Origin: CBIHON01 sp966211965
GTDB lineage: Bacteria; Pseudomonadota; Gammaproteobacteria; Burkholderiales; Burkholderiaceae_D
NCBI GenBank assembly: GCA_966211965.1
Contig: CBIHON010000022.1
Span: forward strand, 1-64,000
Length of the DNA: 64,000 nucleotides
Reading direction: 5' to 3'
The translations under genes were made by a program, and so were the position numbers. Shown piece by piece: positions 8,609 to 16,053 of this stretch. The notes below the pieces were generated by a model. The model did not search any database and was not told the DNA's origin. It saw only the letters and a list, made by a program, of their open reading frames with translations. Each line of letters starts with the position of its first letter. The first letter of the stretch is position 1.

Positions 8609-10807
8609 ATGGCTTCGACTAAACCAAACGACAAGCATCCCTCCGTCCCGTCGGCCGAGGCGCCGGGTAACGAAGTATTGGACAGCCTTGTTGCGATAGC
8701 GATATCTACTGCGACTGCACAATTCGAACCGTTCGCTCTCCGTTTAGGCGACGCCATGCTCAAGGCATCTGAAGCATCAGGCAATGCAAAGGAAGCCGGC
8801 CTCCATTTCAATTCAGGAAATCTCCTCAAGAAAAACACCTATGCTTTCCATTACGTGGCGTCGGCCCGGCTGGAAGCGGCTTTAAAGCAGGAAATCCAGG
8901 CCCTTCTGAAACCCACACCTTCCAGGCACGAGAAAAGCGATGAAGCGCTTAGCCTGGTCCCATTCGATGAAATGGAAAAAAAATTATTGCTGGGGAACGT
9001 CGGGCGCATATTTGAGAATCAATACGCCGAGCAATTGACCGCACTCGGTTTACGGCTTGCCGCTTTGCTGGGTTGTTCCGAACTGAACTTGCATAAAAAC
9101 CCGTTCCGGCCTGAAGTATTCCTGTCGGTTGTAAGCGATTCCTGGTGCGAATTCAATCCCGATACCGAGGCGCATCCATTGGCCTTGCCACTGTTGCAGC
9201 CCGACGTGTTTCTGGATTTGGCGCCGGTGCTGAGGAGCCTGAATGATGAATTGATCGCCTGCGGCATCCTGCCGGAACTCGACGATTCCTTCCGCATCAA
9301 GAAATCGAATTCAACTCAGGAAGCGACCAAGCAAGAAGCGGTTGCCGACACGCCGGTAATCGAACAACTACGCCAATTGTTTTCACCTGCCCAGAACCAG
9401 GCTCCGCTTGCAGCCGGTGCTGCTGCGATGATGGCGGGCATTCCCGCGGCCAGCCTGCAAAACCATGTGCTGCAAGTCACGGCCGCCAGCAGCCAGCTGC
9501 TGGGCTATCTGGCCGGCATACAAAAGAGCAGCTTCGAACATCATGATTCCGGCGCAGTCTCGGCTGCTCCCCAAACCGCATCGCTGCTGGCCAACATCAA
9601 GAAGCAGGCGCCGCAAGGCGCTTTGACGCGCGTCGATGAAAACACGATCGACTTGCTGACCAAGGTGTTTGATGTGGTCTTCCGCGATCAGAACATTCCG
9701 GCCGAAATCAAGGCCTTGATCGGCTTCCTGCAAGTACCGGTGCTCAAGGCGGCGCTGGTGGACAAGGAGTTTTTTTTCAAGGAAGAGCATCCGGCACGGC
9801 GCTTGATCGAAGTGCTGAGCAAGTCCAGCCTTGCCTGGGATCAGAAAAAGGGACAAAACGATCCGCTGTTTCAAACCATCAAACGCAATGTCAAACGCGT
9901 GCAGCAAGAGTTCGACCAGCAGATTTCCGTGTTTTCCGACGTTGTGTCGGACCTCGAATCCTTCATCAAGGAAGAAGAAACTGCTGCAACCGAAGCCTTG
10001 TCAGCGCCGATCACCGAGGCGCTGAAGAAAGAAAAGCTGGTGGTAGCGACCAAGGCTGCGAAAAGCGAGGTGGCCATGCGAATCGGCACCGGCGAAGTCG
10101 TCGCTTTTGTCGAAACCTTCCTGGAGGACAAGTGGGTGCCGGTATTGACGCTTGCCTACAGCGTCAAGGATGAAAAGCCGGAAGCGCTGGAAAGCGCCGT
10201 CAAGACCATGGACGACCTGGTCTGGAGCGTGAAGCCGAAAGCCACGCTGGAGCAGCGCAAGGAATTGATCGCCAAGCTGCCCGGCATGCTGGCGATGCTC
10301 AACAAATGGCTCAATCTGGTCAAACTGGACGATGCCGAACGCCTGCAGTTTTTCGCCGAATTGGCGGAGTGCCACGCCTCCATCGTGCGCGCCCCGCTCG
10401 ACATTTCGCCGCAGCGGCAGCTGGAAATTTCGATCGAAGTAGCGAAGCAGGCGGCGGAAAGACGGCAACAGCGGCGCGCGAAGGAACAGCCGGAGCCCGT
10501 GCCGGACGAATCCGCAACCAATGTGCAGAAGCTGGAGCGCGGCGCCTGGTTCGAGTTCACCCAGAAAGACGGTTCGCAAAAGAAGGTCAAACTGGCCTGG
10601 GTCAGCCCGCTGCGCACTCTCTTCATTTTCTCGACGCGCGACAAACTCGAATCGTTTTCGCTATCGGCCGAAGACCTGGCGCAAGCCTTCCGCGATAAAC
10701 GTGCGCAGCCGCTCTGGCTGGGCGGACTGGTCGGACGGGCTCTGACCGAGGCTCTGGAAAGCGTCGGTGCAAATGATGCCTCGATGGACGCTTGGTCTGC
10801 TGCATAG
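8609..10807 (+). CDS. DUF1631 family protein
   Basis: 732-residue cytoplasmic protein of the DUF1631 family, common in Burkholderiales and of unknown function (some databases label relatives thymidine phosphorylase without basis). Family-typical segments are the N-terminal helical region (FEPFALRLGDAML), the central block TKVFDVVFRDQNIPAEIKALIGFLQVPVLKAAL..KEFFFKEEHPARRLIEVLS, and a beta-rich C-terminus (ARGAWFEFTQ-like, VKLAWVSPLRTLFIFS) that looks PilZ-like by eye. No membrane segment or signal peptide is seen. A second family member lies at 21879-24182. The gene converges on the lipoprotein gene at 10892. Confidence 0.88.
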   Translation: MASTKPNDKHPSVPSAEAPGNEVLDSLVAIAISTATAQFEPFALRLGDAMLKASEASGNAKEAGLHFNSGNLLKKNTYAFHYVASARLEAALKQEIQALLKPTPSRHEKSDEALSLVPFDEMEKKLLLGNVGRIFENQYAEQLTALGLRLAALLGCSELNLHKNPFRPEVFLSVVSDSWCEFNPDTEAHPLALPLLQPDVFLDLAPVLRSLNDELIACGILPELDDSFRIKKSNSTQEATKQEAVADTPVIEQLRQLFSPAQNQAPLAAGAAAMMAGIPAASLQNHVLQVTAASSQLLGYLAGIQKSSFEHHDSGAVSAAPQTASLLANIKKQAPQGALTRVDENTIDLLTKVFDVVFRDQNIPAEIKALIGFLQVPVLKAALVDKEFFFKEEHPARRLIEVLSKSSLAWDQKKGQNDPLFQTIKRNVKRVQQEFDQQISVFSDVVSDLESFIKEEETAATEALSAPITEALKKEKLVVATKAAKSEVAMRIGTGEVVAFVETFLEDKWVPVLTLAYSVKDEKPEALESAVKTMDDLVWSVKPKATLEQRKELIAKLPGMLAMLNKWLNLVKLDDAERLQFFAELAECHASIVRAPLDISPQRQLEISIEVAKQAAERRQQRRAKEQPEPVPDESATNVQKLERGAWFEFTQKDGSQKKVKLAWVSPLRTLFIFSTRDKLESFSLSAEDLAQAFRDKRAQPLWLGGLVGRALTEALESVGANDASMDAWSAA

Positions 10808-10821
10808 AACAAGCGTCCTAA

Positions 10822-10883
10822 AGCCTGTTTGAATTCATGACAGGCTCTCAATTCGGCCGCCGTAAGCTGACTGCGCGGCCGAA
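10822..10883. terminator. Paired hairpins between convergent genes
   Basis: Two stem-loops fill the 84-bp gap between the convergent genes ending at 10807 and 10892. Stem 1 is AGCCTGT (10822-10828) with ACAGGCT (10840-10846). Stem 2 is TTCGGCCGC (10852-10860) with GCGGCCGAA (10875-10883), 9 of 9 bp. Neither has a clean U-tract, so this is a likely but unproven bidirectional terminator. Confidence 0.5.
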
Positions 10884-10891
10884 GGCAGGTC

Positions 10892-11755
10892 CTACTTCTT
10901 CTTAGTTCCTGTGAAATTACCGGCGCCGGACGGCGAAGTCAGCGTCAAGGTGCCGGTCATTGCGCCCGTATCGGGGACAATGGTTCCGGTAAAGGCAATC
11001 CCGTTTGCACCGGTGAATGTGATGACCCCTTTGCTGACCACGGTGCCGGTGATCGCATATGTGTCCGCGCTTCCGGTCTTGCCGCTGCCCGTCACCGTAC
11101 CCGCAGCGTCCACGCTCAAACTGAAGCTGCCCGCAGCGCCACCGGTATACGTGCCTTCGTAATTGCCAATGAAACGTGCCAGCAAAGCGCTGCGCAACTG
11201 GCTTTGAGCATTGACGTCGGTTACCAGGTCGTGCACGCCGGCCTTGGAGGTCGCGGTGATGGCGTCAAAGATCGCGCGAATCGAGGTGTCCGTTGTATAG
11301 GTCGCGGTCGGCACCGTGAAACTCATCACCTTGCCTTTTGCCGCCGCATCGGCTTGAGCGGAAATCTGTATGCCGTTGGTCGGGTCGCTGTCGTAGTCGA
11401 TGGTCTGAAGGAAGATGGCGATATTGGTGACGGTCGCGTTGGTTTCATCGACCGCGCCGGTAACCAGGTCGACCGGGGTAACCAACGCTTTCGGGTAAAT
11501 GGTTGCGAGCGAGATGTCGCCCACTTTGAAAGTCACCGCCTGGCCGTCTTCGTACTTGTAGGTGCCGGCGGCATCGGTTTTTCCGGTAGTCTTGCCCGAT
11601 ACGTAAGTCAAGCCCTCCACCGGACTGTCGACGAAAATACCGGTCTTGATTTCGCCGGTGCCGCTGTTGCTTCCGCCGCAGCCGGCGAGGCTTACGGCAA
11701 CCGAAAACGTTGACGCCAGGAGGATCGATTTTTTGTATGAGGAAAAAAAGTGCAT
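10892..11755 (-). CDS. Secreted lipoprotein of unknown function
   Basis: 287-residue protein with a lipoprotein signal peptide (MHFFSSYKKSILLASTFSVAVSLAGC; lipobox LAGC) and a Gly/Ser/Thr-rich mature part. The first 70 mature residues (TGIFVDSPVEGLTYVSGKTTGKTDAAGTYKYEDGQAVTFKVGDI) form a motif common at the start of bacterial surface lipoproteins and Ig-like or carboxypeptidase-regulatory-like folds. The C-terminal half is repetitive beta-rich sequence (TGTYTGGAAGSFSLSVDAAGTVTG, ITGTVVSKGVITFTGANG). The start at 11755 is preferred over 11863 because it puts the signal peptide at the N-terminus. It is monocistronic as far as seen. The function is unknown. Confidence 0.8.
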   Translation of the reverse strand: MHFFSSYKKSILLASTFSVAVSLAGCGGSNSGTGEIKTGIFVDSPVEGLTYVSGKTTGKTDAAGTYKYEDGQAVTFKVGDISLATIYPKALVTPVDLVTGAVDETNATVTNIAIFLQTIDYDSDPTNGIQISAQADAAAKGKVMSFTVPTATYTTDTSIRAIFDAITATSKAGVHDLVTDVNAQSQLRSALLARFIGNYEGTYTGGAAGSFSLSVDAAGTVTGSGKTGSADTYAITGTVVSKGVITFTGANGIAFTGTIVPDTGAMTGTLTLTSPSGAGNFTGTKKK

Positions 11756-12012
11756 TACTTGGCCTGAGATGGATTTGTTGGGATTGTTGAGGATCGTCGG
11801 GCAGCGGTTCGAAACATCGTCGAGCCGTGCCGGCAAAGAGTGAAATCCAGGCAATGATAGCATGGGTTATTTCATAACAAACCTGTCATTCGGCAGATGC
11901 CGGTCTTGCAACCGGACAGACGATTTGACTATGCTTCCGGTCAAGACCAAGGTCAAGGCGTACCGGGAGATTTCCGCGGATGCGGCATGAAATGCGGTGA
12001 AGCCTGATGCCC

Positions 12013-13329
12013 TCAGCCAGCGTTATTCAATGCCAGCATCGCGCGCAATCCACCGCCCTCCCGGTTCGACAGGCTCAGGCTTGCGCCAATGGCCGTGGCA
12101 AGCTGATGCGCGATTGCCAGCCCCAATCCGGTGCCGCCGGTTGCGCGATTGCGCGAGCCTTCCACACGGTAAAAGGGTTGCAGCACTGCGGTCAGTTCGG
12201 CCTGCGGAATGCCCGGACCGCGATCGAGCACCGCGATGCCGATGCCGGATTCCGTATTCACCTCGATTTCAACCGCATCGCCGAATTTGAGGGCGTTATT
12301 CACCAGATTGGTAAGAATCCGGCGCAAAGCATGCGGCCGTGTGGCGATCGGCCTGCCGACTTTGCCGCTCAAGCGGACACTCTGGCCGGCGTCCAAATAG
12401 TCGAAAACAATGCTGTCGAGCAGCGCGTCCAGATCGGTACGGCAAACTGCTTCGCTGATGCCGTGGGCATTGCGAGCATAGGCGATGCCCTCCTCCACCA
12501 GCATTTGCATCGCGTTCAAATCGCCGAGCATCTTGTCGCGCTGCAGGGCATTGTCCATCAGGTCGGCTCGCAAGCGCATGCGGGTGATCGGCGTTTGCAG
12601 ATCGTGCGAAACCGCGGCCAGAATCTGCATGCGTTCGGCCAAGTGCTCGGCAATGCGACGTTGCATGGCATTGAAGGCGACAGCGGCCCGGCCCACTTCG
12701 ATCGGTCCGCCTTCGGGCAAGGGATCCGCAGCCAAGTCCGGGCCAAAGGTATCGGCAGCCTGCGCCAGCCGCATCAGGGGACGGGTAGCCAGACGCACCG
12801 CAAGCCAGGTGAAAACGGCAAGGATGATGAGCTGGATGCATAAAATCAACGGTACCCACAACGACAGCGACATGTTAGTCGGCAGTATCTCGACCGTAAG
12901 CGGCGTGCCGTCGGCCAACTGCAGGTGCACGCCCATCAGCGCACCATCGGCCTGCCTGACGTCCACCCTGTAACGGCCGTCGAGCGCAGCCGAAATCGAA
13001 CTCGCAACCGCTTGCGCAAACGGGAAGTCGAGCGGCGGCGTATCGGCGGCGGGACTCAGCGCATAACGGCAGTTGCTGCGCGCCTGCCGGGCCAGCCAAA
13101 GCGGCCGTTCTTCGGGCGGCACGCGTTCCAGGATCGCGACCGAGCTGGCAACTTCCTTGCCGAGATTGCGGACCATCATGGCCCTTGCCGCCTGGGTCCG
13201 CTCATACGCGATCAGGCCGAAGGTCAACACGTGGGCCGCGATCAAGCCGAAAAACAGAATCAGGGTCAAGCGTCCGAACAAGGAGCGCGGCCAGACATGC
13301 CAGCGCTCGGCAATCGCTGCGATGCTCAT
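12013..13329 (-). CDS. EnvZ-type sensor histidine kinase
   Basis: Inner-membrane histidine kinase of 438 residues. TM1 (LTLILFFGLIAAHVLTFGLIAY) and TM2 (VPLILCIQLIILAVFTWLAV) flank a periplasmic domain of about 110 residues. HAMP follows, then HisKA with the phospho-His in AAVSHDLQTPITRMRLRAD, then HATPase_c (LTNLVNNALKFGD, DRGPGIP, GTGLGLAIAHQLA). The chosen start at 13329 overlaps the stop of the response regulator by ATGA, a normal sign of translational coupling. A longer frame to 13359 is less likely. The partner is the OmpR-family regulator just upstream. The signal is unknown, but the divergent neighbour operon for envelope thiol-redox proteins is a plausible target. Confidence 0.92.
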   Translation of the reverse strand: MSIAAIAERWHVWPRSLFGRLTLILFFGLIAAHVLTFGLIAYERTQAARAMMVRNLGKEVASSVAILERVPPEERPLWLARQARSNCRYALSPAADTPPLDFPFAQAVASSISAALDGRYRVDVRQADGALMGVHLQLADGTPLTVEILPTNMSLSLWVPLILCIQLIILAVFTWLAVRLATRPLMRLAQAADTFGPDLAADPLPEGGPIEVGRAAVAFNAMQRRIAEHLAERMQILAAVSHDLQTPITRMRLRADLMDNALQRDKMLGDLNAMQMLVEEGIAYARNAHGISEAVCRTDLDALLDSIVFDYLDAGQSVRLSGKVGRPIATRPHALRRILTNLVNNALKFGDAVEIEVNTESGIGIAVLDRGPGIPQAELTAVLQPFYRVEGSRNRATGGTGLGLAIAHQLATAIGASLSLSNREGGGLRAMLALNNAG

Positions 13330-14066
13330 GGCGCCGCTCCGCGTACTTCCACCGCGCAAGCAAACACATAACCTTCGTTACGCACAGTCTTGATGTAGCG
13401 CGGCTCGCGGGCATCCTCCAGCAATCTCTGACGCAAACGGCTGACCAGCAAATCGATCGAGCGGTCGAACAGTTCGGCGTCGCGTCCTTGTGTCAGGTTC
13501 AGCAGCTGATCCCGGTTCAGCACCCGCTGGGGATGGTCCAAGAATACCCGCAGCAAGCGGTATTCGGCGCCGCTCAAAGAGACCATGGTGCCGCTGGCGT
13601 CGAGCAAATGACGCGCCGTGGTATCCAGCACCCAGTCGCCGAACGCCAGCAGATGCGCATCCTCGGTGACGCACAGGTTGGGCGGCAGCATCCGTGTGCG
13701 CCGCAATACGGCGCGTATGCGCGCCAGCAATTCGCGCGACGCAAAAGGTTTTGTCAGGTAATCGTCCGCTCCCATTTCCAGGCCGACGATGCGGTCGGTT
13801 TCTTCGGAGCGCGCGGTCAACATCAGGATGGGTGTCGCTTTGAAGCTTCCCGCGCGCAGATCGCGGCACAAGGTCAGGCCGTCCTCCCCGGGCAGCATCA
13901 GGTCGAGCACGATCAGATCCACCGGAGCGGTATCGAGTATGGTGCGCATCTGCTTGCCGTTGGCGGCGGAGCTTACCTTCAAGCCGTTTTTTTTCAGGTA
14001 TTCGGCCAGCAGCTCGCGGATATCGGGATCGTCGTCGACGATCAGTATGTGGTCGGTCTGTTCCAT
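13326..14066 (-). CDS. OmpR-family response regulator
   Basis: 246-residue DNA-binding response regulator. The receiver domain has DDD at residues 11-13, the phospho-acceptor Asp in LIVLDLMLPGEDG near residue 54, and Lys in YLTKPF. The winged-helix Trans_reg_C domain (VSLSGAEYRLLRVFLDHPQRVLNRDQLL ... SIDLLVSRLRQRLLED...YIKTVRNEGYVF) completes the protein. Start 14066 (MEQTDHILIVDDD) is chosen over 14258 because the extra 64 codons match nothing in the family and GCGAG lies just upstream. It overlaps the kinase gene by 4 bp. It is divergent from the DUF2147 operon with a 212-bp gap. Confidence 0.93.
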   Translation of the reverse strand: MEQTDHILIVDDDPDIRELLAEYLKKNGLKVSSAANGKQMRTILDTAPVDLIVLDLMLPGEDGLTLCRDLRAGSFKATPILMLTARSEETDRIVGLEMGADDYLTKPFASRELLARIRAVLRRTRMLPPNLCVTEDAHLLAFGDWVLDTTARHLLDASGTMVSLSGAEYRLLRVFLDHPQRVLNRDQLLNLTQGRDAELFDRSIDLLVSRLRQRLLEDAREPRYIKTVRNEGYVFACAVEVRGAAP

Positions 14067-14239
14067 ATCTCGCTTTATAGCCGATTTTGCGTTCGCTCTG
14101 CCAGGCTTTTGTATCGCTCTGTATCTGCGCGCGCGGCCGACACATGGCGATGCAAAAAGGCTGCATCCGTGACATATGGCGGATACCTCGCGGGTTTGTA
14201 ATGCGTGCACTCCCTCGTTTGCCGCAAGACGGGCGCGGT

Positions 14240-14261
14240 GGAAGCAATTTGGAAGCAATTT
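14240..14261 (+). promoter_or_regulatory. Tandem 11-bp direct repeat upstream of the DUF2147 gene
   Basis: GGAAGCAATTT occurs twice back to back (14240-14250 and 14251-14261), in the divergent gap between the OmpR-type regulator and the DUF2147 operon. OmpR/PhoB-family proteins bind direct repeats with about one helical turn (10-11 bp) spacing, so this could be an operator of the adjacent regulator. It lies only 18 bp before the start codon, which is close for an activator site and would fit repression better. This is inference only. Confidence 0.35.
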
Positions 14262-14278
14262 GACCGGAGAACGATGAA

Positions 14279-14740
14279 ATGAAGAAAATCACAATGCGGG
14301 CAATGATGCTTGCGATCGCGACCGCCCTCGCGGCGGCCGCTCACACGCAAGCTGCGGATGCCGGCAGCAAGCCGCTGGAGAGCGGTCTTTGGGTTACGCA
14401 AAGCGGCAACCTGGAAATCAAAATCGCACCCTGTGCGCAAGCCTTGTGTGGCACAGTGATACGAGTCATCGCCAATAATTCGATGAGCGCTCCGGGCGCC
14501 ACGATGACTCCAACCGATACCCGCTCACCGCTGGGCATGAAAATACTGACGGATTTCGTAGCCACCGGCGAGTCTGAATGGAAAGGCCGCATCTACAATC
14601 GGGAAAACGGCGAAACCTATGATTGCCTGATGACGCTGGCCGCGCCCGACCAACTCAAGATCCGCGCCTATAAGGGCTTGCCGATATTCGGCAAGACGCA
14701 GCTCTGGAAGCGGGTTGACGACCAGCAGGCAGCACCATGA
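14279..14740 (+). CDS. DUF2147 periplasmic protein
   Basis: 153-residue exported protein with a signal peptide (MKKITMRAMMLAIATALAAAAHTQA) and a DUF2147 domain: ESGLWVTQSGNLEIKIAPC..ALCGTVIRV, GMKILTDFV..GESEWKGRIYNRENGETYDCLMTL, LKIRAYKGLPIFGKTQLWKRV. DUF2147 folds as a small beta-barrel of unknown function in Gram-negative envelopes. GGAG lies about 11 nt upstream. Its stop overlaps the next start (ATGA), so it is translationally coupled to the CcdA-like gene. The operon is divergent from the two-component system. Confidence 0.9.
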   Translation: MKKITMRAMMLAIATALAAAAHTQAADAGSKPLESGLWVTQSGNLEIKIAPCAQALCGTVIRVIANNSMSAPGATMTPTDTRSPLGMKILTDFVATGESEWKGRIYNRENGETYDCLMTLAAPDQLKIRAYKGLPIFGKTQLWKRVDDQQAAP

Positions 14741-15438
14741 TCGAGATTGTCCTGGCCTTGCTGGCCGGCGTGCTGACGATCGCCGCGCCGTGCATTTTAC
14801 CGATGCTGCCTATCTTGTTCGGAACTTCAGTCGGCCAAACCAGCCGCACCCGCCCCATCTTCATCGCGTTTGGATTCGTCCTGAGCTTCTCCGCCTTCGC
14901 CCTGGCGTTCGGCTTGTTTTCCGAGTCCCTCGGTTTGGCGCAAGATAGCTTGCGCCGGGCCGCAATCATGCTGCTGCTCGGCTTCGGGATACTGATGCTG
15001 TGGAAGCGCCCTCTCAAATTATTGGGTTCGCGTTTATCCGGTCTGGTGAACCGCGCAAACGAAATCGGCAGCCGTGCCGGCTCGGGCAAGTTCGGGGGAT
15101 TCATTCTTGGGATGACGCTCGGCGCAGTCTGGACGCCTTGCGCGGGACCGGTGCTCGGCTCGATCCTGACCCTGGTCGCTACCGCCATGGACCTTGGCCG
15201 CGCCATCGCGCTGCTGGTTTGCTATGCGCTCGGCGCGGGGATTCCGATGCTGGCCATCGCCTACGGCGGCCAACTCGTGTCGACACGGGTGCGTAGGATT
15301 GCACGCCTTTCGGCGCGCCTGCAGCAAGCCTTCGGCGTACTGATCATCCTGACGGCCGTCGCCATGTACTACCAATACGACAGCCTGGTCACAGTCTGGC
15401 TGTCGAATTTTTACCCCGCTTTCGCACAAGGATTATGA
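14737..15438 (+). CDS. CcdA/DsbD-type membrane thiol-redox transporter
   Basis: 233-residue inner-membrane protein with about six hydrophobic segments. It has the two conserved Cys of the CcdA/DsbD-beta family in TIAAPCILPMLPILFG (near residue 19) and WTPCAGPVLGSIL (near 136). Such proteins carry electrons from cytoplasmic thioredoxin to periplasmic thioredoxin-like partners. It overlaps both neighbours by 4 bp: DUF2147 upstream and a thioredoxin-fold lipoprotein downstream. The pair CcdA plus thioredoxin matches the two halves of DipZ, so this looks like an unfused DipZ system. Confidence 0.9.
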   Translation: MIEIVLALLAGVLTIAAPCILPMLPILFGTSVGQTSRTRPIFIAFGFVLSFSAFALAFGLFSESLGLAQDSLRRAAIMLLLGFGILMLWKRPLKLLGSRLSGLVNRANEIGSRAGSGKFGGFILGMTLGAVWTPCAGPVLGSILTLVATAMDLGRAIALLVCYALGAGIPMLAIAYGGQLVSTRVRRIARLSARLQQAFGVLIILTAVAMYYQYDSLVTVWLSNFYPAFAQGL

Positions 15439-16004
15439 ACATGAGAGTTTCCCACATCATTGCGCGCTTCTGCACCACAGTCCTGTTTGCTCTGCTATCT
15501 GCTTGCGGTGCGGACGCCGCGGCCCCGGCTGAGAAACCGGTGCTGATCGATTATGGCCTTGCTCCCGACTTCACAGGCATCGACAAATGGATCAATACCA
15601 AACCGCTTTCCTTGGCCGCATTGCGCGGCAAGGTAGTGCTGGTCGATTTCTGGACCTACTCCTGCATCAATTGCCTGCGCACCCTGCCCTACATCGCGAA
15701 ATGGCACGAGCGCTACAAGGATCAGGGACTGGTAGTGATCGGCGTACATACGCCGGAATTTGCCTTCGAGCGCCAGACCGGCAACCTGCAAACCGCCATC
15801 AGGCGCTTCGGCATCAAATATGCGGTGGCACAGGACAATAGCTACGCGACTTGGAAAGCCTACGACAACCAGTACTGGCCGGCGGCCTACCTGATCGACA
15901 AGTCAGGACGGATCGTGCTCAAGCACTTCGGCGAGGGTGCTTACGACGAAATGGAGCGCGCGATCCGCATGCTGCTCACGGCGGATCTCAGCGTTTCTCG
16001 ATAA
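15435..16004 (+). CDS. TlpA/DipZ-like thioredoxin-fold lipoprotein
   Basis: 189-residue thioredoxin-like protein, probably a lipoprotein facing the periplasm (signal ending in the lipobox LSAC at residues 21-24). The redox motif is CINC within LVDFWTYSCINCLRTLPYI, followed by VVIGVHTPEFAFE and the cis-Pro strand YWPAAYLIDKSGRIV. The WTYSCINC and GVHTPEFAFE segments are typical of the thioredoxin half of DipZ. Its start codon overlaps the stop of the CcdA-like gene, so the two are almost certainly partners: CcdA reduces, TlpA-like delivers. The substrate is unknown. It converges on the glycosyltransferase gene ending at 16054. Confidence 0.92.
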   Translation: MNMRVSHIIARFCTTVLFALLSACGADAAAPAEKPVLIDYGLAPDFTGIDKWINTKPLSLAALRGKVVLVDFWTYSCINCLRTLPYIAKWHERYKDQGLVVIGVHTPEFAFERQTGNLQTAIRRFGIKYAVAQDNSYATWKAYDNQYWPAAYLIDKSGRIVLKHFGEGAYDEMERAIRMLLTADLSVSR

Positions 16005-16053
16005 ATGGCTCATACCAATCCTCGCAAAAAACGCGACAGGATTTTAGAGGCCC

